This document shows, in pieces, positions 24,924 to 33,388 of a DNA stretch of 64,000 nucleotides. The DNA is taken from the NCBI RefSeq assembly GCF_001427145.1, contig NZ_LMGL01000002.1, forward strand, positions 248,001 to 312,000, in the 5' to 3' direction. The notes under the pieces were generated by a model. The model was not told where the DNA came from and made no database searches. It saw only the letters and a program-made list of their open reading frames with translations. Position numbers and translations under genes: made by a program. How positions within the stretch are numbered: the stretch's first letter is position 1; the number at the start of each line of letters is the position of its first letter. This DNA is from Microbacterium sp. Root166 (GTDB taxonomy: Bacteria > Actinomycetota > Actinomycetes > Actinomycetales > Microbacteriaceae).

Positions 24924-25254
24924 GAGAACCTCCCCGGGATCGCGGGATCCCACAGAGCCGCCGGCGAACGCGGTGCGCTGCCGGCAGGGTCCCGAACGAG
25001 TCACCCTGGGCGCGGTGCTCGCACGCGGCAAGCTCTACCGGGCCACACCGGTGTTGATCGCATGCGTGAAGCGGCTCCCCAGAGACCGTGGCTGAATTGT
25101 CCCTCTCGACGCAACTGGCCACAAGGGCCTCCACCGAAAGACAGCGGAAAGCCCCCGGGATCCGGGGGCTTTCCGCTGTTGCCGGGCGAACGAGCGCGGC
25201 GGCGATCACGGAAGGGCCGCGGCGACTCATCGCCACCGCGGCCTTTCCATCAGC
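24924..25254. other. 331-bp intergenic region with terminator copy
   Basis: Contains the upstream region of the secreted-protein gene and the strong hairpin at 25141-25179. The 17 nt before that hairpin resemble the 17 nt after tRNA-Ala, but no tRNA can be folded here. No gene supported. Confidence 0.6.
25141..25179. terminator. Terminator after surface-protein gene, copy of tRNA terminator
   Basis: 18-bp perfect stem ACAGCGGAAAGCCCCCGG / CCGGGGGCTTTCCGCTGT with a 3-nt loop, 75 nt after the stop of the minus-strand surface-protein gene. Together with its flank TCCACCGAAAG it matches the tRNA-Ala terminator region (21425-21474) with only a few differences. Confidence 0.88.
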
Positions 25255-27525
25255 TCACGCGGTTCGTCGGCGCATCACTGCGAGCCACAGACCCAGGAGC
25301 ACCGCGGCCGCGCCGCCGACGGCCAGCGGCATCCAGGCCCCACCTAGACCAGTTGCGGCAAGGTCAGAGCCGGAGCCGGCACCGGAGCCAGAGCCAGAGC
25401 CGGCACCGGAGCCGTTGCCACCACCTGCCGGCGGGGTGGCGGTGTAGGCGTTGTCGACCACGATGACCGTTTCGACGCCGAGATCGGCCTCGAACGAGCC
25501 GAGGTCGTCCCATGGGGTGGCAGGGCCGCCGTCAGCCGACAGCGTCGCGCTGGTCGCGACATCCCACCCCGCTGCGGCACCGGTCTGCGACTCGGTCAGC
25601 GTGCAGGCCTGGGGCTCGCGGATGCCGGTCACGGTCTCGGTGACCGTGGACGCACCCGCTTCCAGGACGACCTCGGTGATCACGCCGTTGCAGTCCAGCG
25701 AAAGGATCACCGGGGCGCTGCGCTGGGTCAGGTCGCTCGGTGCGTTCTTGGTGACGGTGATCGTTCCGGCGGGCACGATCTCGTTCGAGAACGTGCACAC
25801 CGGGTCGGGAGCCGACTCGGTGACCGCGACCGTGACGTAAGCCGAGTCGAGGTCGACCGACTGCTCGGCGCCGCCGCAGTCGACGCCGGTCATCCGCCAC
25901 ACACCGGCGTCGCTCGCTGCCGGCATGATCTCCTGAATGCCGAAGAGGCCGTGCTCCTGGACGTCGATCCTCTCGTAGGCGGTGTCACCGGCGATAGAGA
26001 CGTTCTCTTCGGTGGTCGTGGCGTTCGCGGTGACCACTCCGGCCCCCGTTGCAGGCTCTCCGGTCGCGGTCAACGGGAACATGTCGTATGTGAATGAGCC
26101 GACGCCGCCCGTGGTGATCTTGGCCACCGACAGCGAGGCGCTCGCGATGAATTCGTTCACGACGAGGCATTCGATGTTGTCGCCGGTCTGGAAGGTGGCG
26201 CTCGTCTCCCAGACTCCGTTGCCCAGATCCGTGATCGGCTTGGCCTCACCGTTGCACTGCGCGGTCACCATCTCCCAATGGCCCGCGTCCGTAGCCGCCG
26301 GCATGGTCTCCCGTGCGGTGATCGTTCCGGGCTCGGCGGATGGCACAGAGGTGACCAGCTGCGGCTCGCCTTCGTTCAGGGTCGTGACGGTCGCGTTCAC
26401 CGTCATACTCGGCCCCACGATCGTGAAGGGGAAGGTCCCCACCCGACCGAGCGTCGCCTTCCACAGCGAGGCGGGGCCAGTCGGAATGCGGCTGTTCGTG
26501 TACGTGCAGGTGACGTCGTCGCCTTCCGCGAGCCGGATCCCGGTCGCGGTTCCGGCGATGTCGATCACGCTGGTACCGGCAGCCGAGACGCACTCGAGGC
26601 CGTCGAAGGTCCAGCCGGCCTCGTCGAGCTCGCGGAAGGTCCATGGCTCGTCACCGGGACCGACGGCGGCGCGGATGAACGTCTGCGAACCCGCGGTGGC
26701 CGCGTCCGACCGCAGCGTGAAGGTTCCCAACTGGCCCTCGGGCTTGTTGAACGAGATGTTGCCCTCGAAATCGAAGGTCCCCGCACCGTTGGTGACCGCC
26801 GGCACTTCCTTGCGCACGGTGATCGTGCCGGTGCCAGGGGGAGGGGTCGTGGCGTAGTAGTAGCAGAAGACGTGCGTGGAGCCGTTCGGGAACCACACAT
26901 AGTCGACGTTGTCGCCGTTGAGTCCGTCCTGGGCACAGCGGAGGGTGCCGAACGCGACATCCGCCTGCCGGCCGTTGAGCGTATCCACGCCGACGCCGCC
27001 CTGTACGACGAGGCGCCCGCCCGACTGCACGGTCGCAATCTGCTCGGGCGTCAGCGGAACCGTCACGGCACCATCGATCGTCTGACCGGTCGGCAGGCCG
27101 GCGGAATCGAGCTCGGCCGTACTGGCGGCTGTGGTGACGGCGCCGTCCATGTACGGACTCGACGCACGGCTGAGCCAGTTGGCGGCTTCCGTCTTGGCGA
27201 TGATCCCGCGGCCGACGGAGAGCGTCCAGTCAGGGAACGGACGGCAGTTCGGCGAACCGGCGGCCTCGGAGGCGGGGTTGATGATCCCGTTCGTCGCATA
27301 CGTCGTGTCGGGGCCGAGATTGCGCAGCGACTCCATGATGTTGTTGCGCGCCTTGTTGGCCATGATGTCGGTGTACTCGTCGCAGATGCGTGCGACGTAG
27401 GTGACGGACAGCGGCTCGGCTGCCGCGGCGGGCGCGGCGGCGACGATCGCCGATCCACCGACGAGTGCGATCGCGACGAGGCCCGCGGCAAGGCGGCGGC
27501 CGCGGCGGACGGGAGAAGAAGGCAT
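25255..27525 (-). CDS. Sortase-anchored surface protein with DUF5979-like repeats
   Basis: 756 aa from ATG 27525 (AGGA about 8 nt upstream); the frame remains open further upstream without a ribosome site. Signal peptide: basic start, hydrophobic core, AAAPAAAAEP cleavage area (about residue 32). The N-terminal 200 residues form a unique Cys-containing domain (ARICDEYTDIMANKARN). Several beta-sandwich repeats follow, beginning with TITVRKEVPA, SLSVAKITTG and TITVTKNAPS and each ending near a Cys plus FSN/YTN, like DUF5979/SpaA-type collagen-binding folds. The C-terminus has a Gly-Ser spacer, the sorting motif LAATG (about residue 722), a hydrophobic helix and MRRRTA. LAxTG is the motif preferred by class E sortases of actinobacteria. 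Likely role: wall-linked adhesin. Confidence 0.85.
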   Translation of the reverse strand: MPSSPVRRGRRLAAGLVAIALVGGSAIVAAAPAAAAEPLSVTYVARICDEYTDIMANKARNNIMESLRNLGPDTTYATNGIINPASEAAGSPNCRPFPDWTLSVGRGIIAKTEAANWLSRASSPYMDGAVTTAASTAELDSAGLPTGQTIDGAVTVPLTPEQIATVQSGGRLVVQGGVGVDTLNGRQADVAFGTLRCAQDGLNGDNVDYVWFPNGSTHVFCYYYATTPPPGTGTITVRKEVPAVTNGAGTFDFEGNISFNKPEGQLGTFTLRSDAATAGSQTFIRAAVGPGDEPWTFRELDEAGWTFDGLECVSAAGTSVIDIAGTATGIRLAEGDDVTCTYTNSRIPTGPASLWKATLGRVGTFPFTIVGPSMTVNATVTTLNEGEPQLVTSVPSAEPGTITARETMPAATDAGHWEMVTAQCNGEAKPITDLGNGVWETSATFQTGDNIECLVVNEFIASASLSVAKITTGGVGSFTYDMFPLTATGEPATGAGVVTANATTTEENVSIAGDTAYERIDVQEHGLFGIQEIMPAASDAGVWRMTGVDCGGAEQSVDLDSAYVTVAVTESAPDPVCTFSNEIVPAGTITVTKNAPSDLTQRSAPVILSLDCNGVITEVVLEAGASTVTETVTGIREPQACTLTESQTGAAAGWDVATSATLSADGGPATPWDDLGSFEADLGVETVIVVDNAYTATPPAGGGNGSGAGSGSGSGAGSGSDLAATGLGGAWMPLAVGGAAAVLLGLWLAVMRRRTA

Positions 27526-27709
27526 GTTGATCCTGTTGGGTCCAAGGGAGTCGGCGCTCGGGTAGAGGCGCCGACAGGAGAGATGCCCTCGGGGGCGGGA
27601 TCTCACGCGATTCTTGCTGAGAGTTCGCTGGATCCAATCAGATCGCCACCGGGATTGACCCCGCTGGATCCGCAGGGGACCCTGGGATCTCGAGACCAGG
27701 AGGCGTTCC

Positions 27710-28186
27710 ATGTCCGATGTCACCCCGTTCCTGTGGTTCGACAGCGACGCGGAAGCGGCGATCTCGTTCTACGTTCAACTGATTCCCGGCTCTGAGATCG
27801 TTGCGCTGGGCCGCTATCCCGACGAGGTGCCGGGGATGGGCGGCACCGTGATGCACGCTCACTTCCGCCTCGCCGGCCGCGACTACTACGCGATGGATGC
27901 CGGTCCGCAGTTCCCGTTCACCGAGGCGATCTCGCTCTACGTCTCGTGCGCGGACCAGGCCGAGGTCGACCGGTACTGGGACGCGCTGACCGCCGACGGC
28001 GGCCAGGAGCAGCCGTGCGGCTGGCTCAAGGATCGCTGGGGGCTGTCGTGGCAGATCATCCCGGACCGGCTCATCGAGCTCATCCGTCACCCGGATCCGG
28101 CGAGGGCGCACCGCGCGGTGCAGGCGATGCTCACGATGCGACGGATCGACATCGCCGCGCTCGAGGCGGCCGCGGCGGGCACATGA
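27710..28186 (+). CDS. VOC-family (PhnB-like) protein
   Basis: 158 aa; ATG 27710 has AGGAGG 8 nt upstream. One vicinal-oxygen-chelate fold of the PhnB / 3-demethylubiquinone-methyltransferase-like type: VTPFLWFDSDAEAAISFY at the start, MHAHFRLAGRDYYAMDAG in the middle, and GWLKDRWGLSWQIIPD (about residues 104-119), which is the family signature. These small proteins dimerise and often bind metal; the substrate cannot be told from sequence. The stop overlaps the next start by 4 nt (ATGA), so the lipoprotein gene behind it is probably co-translated. Confidence 0.85.
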   Translation: MSDVTPFLWFDSDAEAAISFYVQLIPGSEIVALGRYPDEVPGMGGTVMHAHFRLAGRDYYAMDAGPQFPFTEAISLYVSCADQAEVDRYWDALTADGGQEQPCGWLKDRWGLSWQIIPDRLIELIRHPDPARAHRAVQAMLTMRRIDIAALEAAAAGT

Positions 28187-29319
28187 GGCGTGCGACGCGG
28201 GTCGCGGCATCCGTTCTCGTCGTCGGCGTCCTGTCGGGCTGCGCCGCCGAAGTGCCCGACCGAGCCGTCCCGCCCACCGCGTCGTCCACGGCGTCGGCCG
28301 AGGCATCGCCCACGCCGCGTGCCGGCTGGTGGCAGCCCGCGGGTGCGCCGGAAACCCTTGCCGTGGGTCTGGCCGCGCCCTGGTCCGTCGCTCCGGTGCC
28401 CGGCGGCGGCGCCCTCATCTCGCAGCGCGACGACGGCACGCTGCTCGAACTCCTTCCGGGCGGCGACCTGCGCAGCATCGGCACGGTGCCCGGCGTCGTC
28501 TCAGGCGGGGAGTCGGGCCTGCACGGGATCGCGCTGCTCGAGGACGGCGACACATCGTGGCTGTACGCGTACCACGGTGCGCAGGAGGACAACAGGGTGA
28601 TCCGGATGCCGCTGCGCGGCGAGCCCGGCACATTCGAGGTCGGCGCGGCGGAGGTGGTCTTCGCCGGCATCCCGCGGGCGAGCACCCACAACGGCGGACG
28701 GATCGCCTTCGGCCCGGACGGCTTCCTCTACGTCAGCACCGGGGACGCGCAGCAGCGCGACGCCGCGCAGGATCCCGATGCCCTCGGCGGCAAGATCCTG
28801 CGGCTCACCGAGGCGGGGGAGTCCGCCCCGGGCAACCCCGGCGGCGGACCGGCGTGGTCGTGGGGTCATCGGAACGTGCAGGGCCTCGCCTGGACGGCGG
28901 ACGGGCGGATGTGGGCCAGCGAGTTCGGCCAGAACACGTGGGACGAGCTGAACCTGATCGAGCCGGGCGGGAACTACGGCTGGCCCATCGTGGAGGGGAT
29001 GGCCGGGCGGGACGGTCTGATCGACCCCCTGGTGGTCTGGGCGACCGCGGACGCGAGTCCGAGCGGCATCGCGGCCGTGGGAGACACGCTCTTCGTCGCA
29101 GGCCTTCGGGGAGAGCGGGTGTGGATGGTCGACACGTCCGCCGGGGCGCTCGCCGCCGAGCCGGTCGCGGTCCTCACCGGGGAGCAGGGCCGGCTGCGAG
29201 AGGCGGTCGCGGCACCGGACGGCTCGCTGTGGCTGCTGACGAACAACACCGACGGCCGAGGGACACCGCGCCCCGAGGACGACCTCCTCATCCGTCTGCC
29301 GGTGCAGCCACGACCGTGA
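28183..29319 (+). CDS. PQQ-dependent sugar dehydrogenase-like lipoprotein
   Basis: 378 aa. A lipoprotein signal (VLVVGVLSGCAAE, lipidated Cys about residue 20) anchors it outside the membrane. The remainder is a six-bladed propeller of the glucose/sorbosone dehydrogenase type: LAAPWSVAPVPGGGALISQRDG-like opening, GLHGIALLED, STHNGGRIAFGPDGFLYVSTGD (the most conserved stretch), GHRNVQGLAW, and WDELNLIEPGGNYGWP. Family members oxidise aldose sugars with PQQ, although many actinobacterial ones have no proven cofactor. ATG overlaps the upstream TGA. Confidence 0.88.
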   Translation: MRRATRVAASVLVVGVLSGCAAEVPDRAVPPTASSTASAEASPTPRAGWWQPAGAPETLAVGLAAPWSVAPVPGGGALISQRDDGTLLELLPGGDLRSIGTVPGVVSGGESGLHGIALLEDGDTSWLYAYHGAQEDNRVIRMPLRGEPGTFEVGAAEVVFAGIPRASTHNGGRIAFGPDGFLYVSTGDAQQRDAAQDPDALGGKILRLTEAGESAPGNPGGGPAWSWGHRNVQGLAWTADGRMWASEFGQNTWDELNLIEPGGNYGWPIVEGMAGRDGLIDPLVVWATADASPSGIAAVGDTLFVAGLRGERVWMVDTSAGALAAEPVAVLTGEQGRLREAVAAPDGSLWLLTNNTDGRGTPRPEDDLLIRLPVQPRP

Positions 29320-29353
29320 CGGGCGCGCAGGGTCCGCTCGGAGCTGCGCGCGC

Positions 29354-29365
29354 TACGGTGAGTCG
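29354..29365 (+). promoter_or_regulatory. Leaderless-type -10 box (TACGGT) of metallopeptidase gene
   Basis: TACGGT at 29354-29359, 6 nt before GTG 29366, with no ribosome site between. Confidence 0.5.
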
Positions 29366-30451
29366 GTGAGCTCTCAACCCCGGTGCCCGCATTGCCGGCA
29401 CTTCGTCTACCTGGACACGTTGACGTGCCCCAACTGCGAGGCGGAACTCGGCTACAACATCGAGCTGCGCGAGTTCTTCGGTCTCCGCCACGGCCGTGTG
29501 CAGATCGGGGAGCGGACCTGGTACGCGTGCTCGAATCGAGAGTGGGACTGCAACTGGCTCGTGCGCGACGACGCGCCGGCGGGCCGCTGCTTCTCGTGCC
29601 GTCTCACCCGGCGCCGTCCCGACGCCGGCGACACCGTCGCGCTCGAGAAGCTCGCCAAGACGGAGGAGGCCAAGCGGCGGCTGCTGCTGCAACTGGGCGA
29701 TCTCGGACTGCCCATCGCCCCGTGGGACATCAAGCCCGGCGGCCTCGGGTTCGACCTCATCTCGAGCCTGACCGACGGCAAGCCGGTCATGATCGGGCAC
29801 GCGAACGGCATCGTCACGATCGACCTGGCGGAGAGCCTGGATGATCGCCGCGAGGCGCTGCGCGTGCGACTGGGGGAGCCCTACCGGACGATCCTCGGGC
29901 ACCTGCGTCATGAGGTGGGCCACTACTACCAGAACGTGCTGCTCACCGACGAGGCACTGTGGACGCGCTGTCGCGAGCTGTTCGGCGACGAGCGGGCGAG
30001 CTACCGCGACGCGCTCACGCGTCACTACAAGATCGGCGCCCCCGCGGGCTGGCACGAGAGCTTCATCTCGGAGTACGCCACGATGCATCCGTGGGAGGAC
30101 TTCGCCGAGACCTTCGCCCACTATCTGCACATCACGGGAACACTGCAGACCGCCGCGGTCATCGGCATCCGGCTCGACTCGGCGGTGAGCAACCTGCGCG
30201 ACATCGACGTGGTCCCGCTGCAGTCGTACCAGGACGAGCCCGTGCAGCGGCTGCTCAGTGACTGGCAGTGGCTGTCGCAGGCGTTCAACCGCATCAACCG
30301 GGCCATGGGCTTCGGCGACCTCTACCCGTTCACGATCGTGGGACCGGTGCGGCACAAGCTGGAGTTCCTGCACGAGATCATCACGCGCGCGCCTCTGACG
30401 CTCGACCAGCAGATCGCGATCGCCCTCGCGACCGACGAGGAACGGGCGTGA
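29366..30451 (+). CDS. Putative zinc-binding metallopeptidase with N-terminal zinc ribbon
   Basis: 361 aa. N-terminal zinc ribbon with CPHC (about residues 7-10) and CPNC (about 21-24), then a second Cys set (CSNREWDCNW, CFSC). The central catalytic site is LRHEVGHYYQNV (HExxH about 181) with the downstream acidic/His block PWEDFAETFAHYLH (about 245-258). This matches the Peptidase_Mx/putative zinc-binding metallopeptidase family, found in proteobacteria and actinobacteria and of unknown substrate. No signal peptide, so cytoplasmic. The stop overlaps the next gene (GTGA). Confidence 0.85.
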   Translation: MSSQPRCPHCRHFVYLDTLTCPNCEAELGYNIELREFFGLRHGRVQIGERTWYACSNREWDCNWLVRDDAPAGRCFSCRLTRRRPDAGDTVALEKLAKTEEAKRRLLLQLGDLGLPIAPWDIKPGGLGFDLISSLTDGKPVMIGHANGIVTIDLAESLDDRREALRVRLGEPYRTILGHLRHEVGHYYQNVLLTDEALWTRCRELFGDERASYRDALTRHYKIGAPAGWHESFISEYATMHPWEDFAETFAHYLHITGTLQTAAVIGIRLDSAVSNLRDIDVVPLQSYQDEPVQRLLSDWQWLSQAFNRINRAMGFGDLYPFTIVGPVRHKLEFLHEIITRAPLTLDQQIAIALATDEERA

Positions 30452-31653
30452 GCAGGCAGTCCGTCCTGCTGCGATCCACGGCGGGACTCGTGCTCGGCGC
30501 GGCCCTGGCCGTCGCGGCCACGGGCGGCGCCTCGGCCGAAGCACCGGCAGTCGAGGAGCCGGCGACCGTGCGCGTGGAGGCGGCCCCGGCCGACGCGATC
30601 CAGGATGCCGCGGCCCAGCGCGTCGCCGCGATGTCGGTGCGTGAGAAGGCGGCCTCGGTCGTGATGGGCCACCTGCCGACGACGGATCCTGCTGCTCTGC
30701 AGGCCTACATGGCCGCCACGGGCATCGGCGGCTTCATCTTGATGGGTGCGAACATCCCGCCCGACGAGGACGCGCTGCGCGGCGTGACGGCTGCGCTCAC
30801 CCTCGATGCTGCCTTCCCGCCGCTGCTCGCCGTCGACCAGGAGGGCGGCGACGTATCCCGGCTGCCGTGGGACGGCTTCGCGTCGGCCCGCCAGCTCAAG
30901 TCCGAGCCGCCCGCGGCCGCCCTGTCGGCCTTCGCGGGCCGCGCTGCGCTCGTCCAGCGGGCCGGTATCGGCGTCAACTTCGGGATCGTCGCCGACGAGA
31001 CCGCCGACCCGGCCTCGTTCATCTACCGGCGCGCGCTCGGCACGACTCCGGCTTCGGCTGCCGAACGGGTGGCGGCTGCCGTCGAGGGCGAGGGATCGGA
31101 TGCGCTGTCGACCCTCAAGCATTTCCCCGGTCACGGCGCCGCACCCGGCGACTCGCACCAGGGGATCCCCTCGACCCCGATGAGCAAGACCGATTGGGCG
31201 TCCGCCGACGGCCTCCCGTTCCAGGCGGGGATCGACGCCGGCGCGCCGCTGCTGATGTTCGGGCACCTCGCGTACACCGCGGTCGACCCCGCGCCCGCCA
31301 CGCTCTCGGCGGAGTGGCACCGCATCGCGCGGGAAGAGCTCGGGTTCGAGGGCGTCGCGGTGACGGATGACCTCGGCATGCTGCAGGCTTCCGGGGTGCC
31401 TGCCTACGCCGATACGGTCGCGAACGCGGTCGCTGCTCTCGCCGCGGGCAACGACATGGTGCTCGCGGTCGTGTTCTCCACCGCCGACACCGCTCCGCGC
31501 ATGGTCGACGGGATCGTGGCGGCCGTCGAGTCCGGCGCCCTGCCGGCCGAGCGGCTCGAGGAGGCCGCCGAGCGGGTGGCCGCGCTGCGACTGCGGCTCG
31601 CGGCCGAAGGCAGGGGTCTCGTGCCATGCGCGGACTGCGCGCCCGCGGAGTGA
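30448..31653 (+). CDS. Glycoside hydrolase family 3 protein (NagZ-like beta-N-acetylhexosaminidase)
   Basis: 401 aa from GTG 30448, overlapping the upstream TGA. A signal peptide (LLRSTAGLVLGAALAVAATGGASAEA) indicates secretion. The GH3 barrel shows AVDQEGGDVSRL (about residue 130), the NagZ hallmark KHFPGHGAAPGDSHQ (about 226-240; the His of the DSH motif is the general acid/base) and the nucleophile Asp in VAVTDDLGM (about 310). NagZ enzymes remove N-acetylglucosamine from peptidoglycan fragments. All key residues are present. Being exported, it probably acts on released wall material. Convergent with the next gene, 1 nt apart. Confidence 0.9.
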   Translation: MSRQSVLLRSTAGLVLGAALAVAATGGASAEAPAVEEPATVRVEAAPADAIQDAAAQRVAAMSVREKAASVVMGHLPTTDPAALQAYMAATGIGGFILMGANIPPDEDALRGVTAALTLDAAFPPLLAVDQEGGDVSRLPWDGFASARQLKSEPPAAALSAFAGRAALVQRAGIGVNFGIVADETADPASFIYRRALGTTPASAAERVAAAVEGEGSDALSTLKHFPGHGAAPGDSHQGIPSTPMSKTDWASADGLPFQAGIDAGAPLLMFGHLAYTAVDPAPATLSAEWHRIAREELGFEGVAVTDDLGMLQASGVPAYADTVANAVAALAAGNDMVLAVVFSTADTAPRMVDGIVAAVESGALPAERLEEAAERVAALRLRLAAEGRGLVPCADCAPAE

Positions 31654-31654
31654 C

Positions 31655-32530
31655 TCAGGAGCCCTCGATCACGCCCAGCAGGCGTGCGCGCAGCAGCTGT
31701 CCGCGCTCTGTGAACCCGCGCTGCGCGCGCACGTACGCGGTCTTGCCCTCGGGAGTCTCAATGGGCACCGGCTCGTAGCCCCACGCGCTGAGGTCGTATG
31801 GCGAGGCGCGCATGTCGAGGGTGCGGATGTCGCGCGTCAGCTCGAAGGTGTCCAGGAGCAGGTCGCCCGGGATGATCGGGCCGAGCTTGATCGCCCACTT
31901 GTACAGGTCCATGCCCGCATGCAGGCAGCCGGGCTGCTCTCGCACCGCCTGACTCTCGCGCGACAGCTCGACGCGGTTGCGCGGGACGGCGTCAGGGGTG
32001 AAGAACCGGAAGGCGTCGAAGTGCGTGCAGCGCAGCTCGTGCGCCTCGACGACGGCGTCGGTCGGTCCCTGCCCGAGGCGCAGCGGTGCGGGATGCCGAT
32101 GCTCGCCCTGGCGGTAGACCATCGCCCACTCGTGCAGGCCGAAGCAGCCGAAGCCGGCGGCTCGGCCGGCGGTCGCGCGCAGGATCCGGGTGATGTTCGC
32201 CACGAGCAGGTCGCGGTGGCCTCGCAGCGCGACGCCGTCGACCCGAAGCGAACCGGGGAGCGATCCCGCCGCGTACCAGCGCCATTCCGCGCGACGCGAG
32301 GTCGCGGCATCCGCCAGCTCGACGCCCTCACCCGGGTGCCACCGCCGCAGCACGGCGGGCTTGTACGAGTAGTACGTGAAGAGGAAGTCCTCGACCGGAT
32401 GCCGCTCACCACGCGACGAGCGCTCGCGGTGTGCGAGGGTCAGCGCGTCGGCCCGGACCTCATGATCGGCCTCGAGTTCCCGCCATTCGCGCGCGGTCAG
32501 CACCGCGTCGGAGGCGGGGGCGATCGTCAC
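31655..32530 (-). CDS. Conserved actinobacterial protein, often labelled 3-methyladenine DNA glycosylase
   Basis: 291 aa from GTG 32530, which lies 6 nt from a -10 box. Long conserved stretches mark the family: VEDFLFTYYSYKPAVLRRWHPG (about 46-67), FGCFGLHEWAMVYR (about 127-140), HFDAFRFFTP (about 170-179), EQPGCLHAGMDLYKWA (about 198-213) and RDIRTLDMRASPYDLS (about 234-249). Actinobacterial homologues are usually annotated as 3-methyladenine DNA glycosylase, but I see no helix-hairpin-helix or AlkA/Tag motif, so the label is not supported by the sequence alone. It sits beside the SRAP gene, in keeping with a DNA-lesion role. Confidence 0.75.
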   Translation of the reverse strand: MTIAPASDAVLTAREWRELEADHEVRADALTLAHRERSSRGERHPVEDFLFTYYSYKPAVLRRWHPGEGVELADAATSRRAEWRWYAAGSLPGSLRVDGVALRGHRDLLVANITRILRATAGRAAGFGCFGLHEWAMVYRQGEHRHPAPLRLGQGPTDAVVEAHELRCTHFDAFRFFTPDAVPRNRVELSRESQAVREQPGCLHAGMDLYKWAIKLGPIIPGDLLLDTFELTRDIRTLDMRASPYDLSAWGYEPVPIETPEGKTAYVRAQRGFTERGQLLRARLLGVIEGS

Positions 32531-32542
32531 CGTTCGAGGATA
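32531..32542 (-). promoter_or_regulatory. Leaderless-type -10 box (TATCCT)
   Basis: TATCCT on the minus strand at 32542-32537, 6 nt before the GTG at 32530. Confidence 0.5.
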
Positions 32543-32581
32543 CGCGGCCCGATCGGGCGGAACCTGGGCACTGTGGACCGG

Positions 32582-33295
32582 TCAGTCGTCCGCAGGCTCG
32601 ATGAGGTCGGGGGAGTTGTTGCGCACGTTGCCGACGGCCTTGGACACGACGTGATCGGCGAGCGTGTCGGCGAGCGCCGGGGCGGCGTCGATCGTCGCGT
32701 CGAGGACGTCGCGCACGTTGTCGGTCGTCGGATCGAGCCACGCGTCGGCGTGATCGGGGTCGAGGAACAGGGGCATGCGGTCGTGGATGGAGCCGAGGTG
32801 ACCGATCGAATCGCGCGTGAGGATCGTGAAGCTCAGCATCCAGCGCTCGGGGTCGTCGTCGGTCTTCGACTTGTCGCGCCACCACTCGTACAGGCCTGCC
32901 ATCAGCAGCGGGGACCCGTCGGCCGGGTGGATGTAGTGCGGCACCTTGACGCCGTCGACGGTCTTCCACTCGTAGTAGCCGGATGCCGGCACCACCGCGC
33001 GCCGCTTCTCGAGCGCCGAGCGGAACATCGGCTTGTCCTCGAGCTCTTCGGACCGGGCGTTGAAGGCGCGGGCGCCGATCTTGGGGTCCTTCGCCCAGCC
33101 GGGCACGAGCCCCCATCGAGCGCTCTCGAGCCGGCGGACGGGCAGCTCTTCCTTGACCGAGTCGAGCACGATCGCCACCTGCGCGGTGGGTGCGACGTTG
33201 TACGACGGCTCGGGCAGATCATCGCCCTCGACATCGACGCGAAGCACCCCGACGAGCTCGGATCCGGCACTGGCCACCACGAAGCGTCCGCACAT
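32582..33295 (-). CDS. SRAP-domain protein (YedK/HMCES-like, abasic-site DNA crosslinker)
   Basis: 237 aa. After removal of Met1, Cys2 (MCGRF) is the residue that forms a thiazolidine crosslink with abasic sites in single-stranded DNA. Other active-site elements: NVAPT (about residue 33), FNARSEEL (about 78), VPASGYYEWK (Glu about 108) and the His in GSIHDRMPLFL (about 169). All are intact and the length is normal. The protein shields abasic sites at stalled forks. The ATG at 33295 lies 6 nt from a TAGGCT box. Confidence 0.93.
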   Translation of the reverse strand: MCGRFVVASAGSELVGVLRVDVEGDDLPEPSYNVAPTAQVAIVLDSVKEELPVRRLESARWGLVPGWAKDPKIGARAFNARSEELEDKPMFRSALEKRRAVVPASGYYEWKTVDGVKVPHYIHPADGSPLLMAGLYEWWRDKSKTDDDPERWMLSFTILTRDSIGHLGSIHDRMPLFLDPDHADAWLDPTTDNVRDVLDATIDAAPALADTLADHVVSKAVGNVRNNSPDLIEPADD

Positions 33296-33307
33296 GCGGC
33301 CAGCCTA
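33296..33307 (-). promoter_or_regulatory. Leaderless-type -10 box (TAGGCT) of SRAP gene
   Basis: TAGGCT on the minus strand (33307-33302), 6 nt before ATG 33295. Confidence 0.55.
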
Positions 33308-33388
33308 CGCGCGGGGTCCGACCTCATCGGGGCTCCGCCCCAAACCCCCGGTTTGCTGACGCGCGCCCGTCGTCCGAGAGACCCGATG

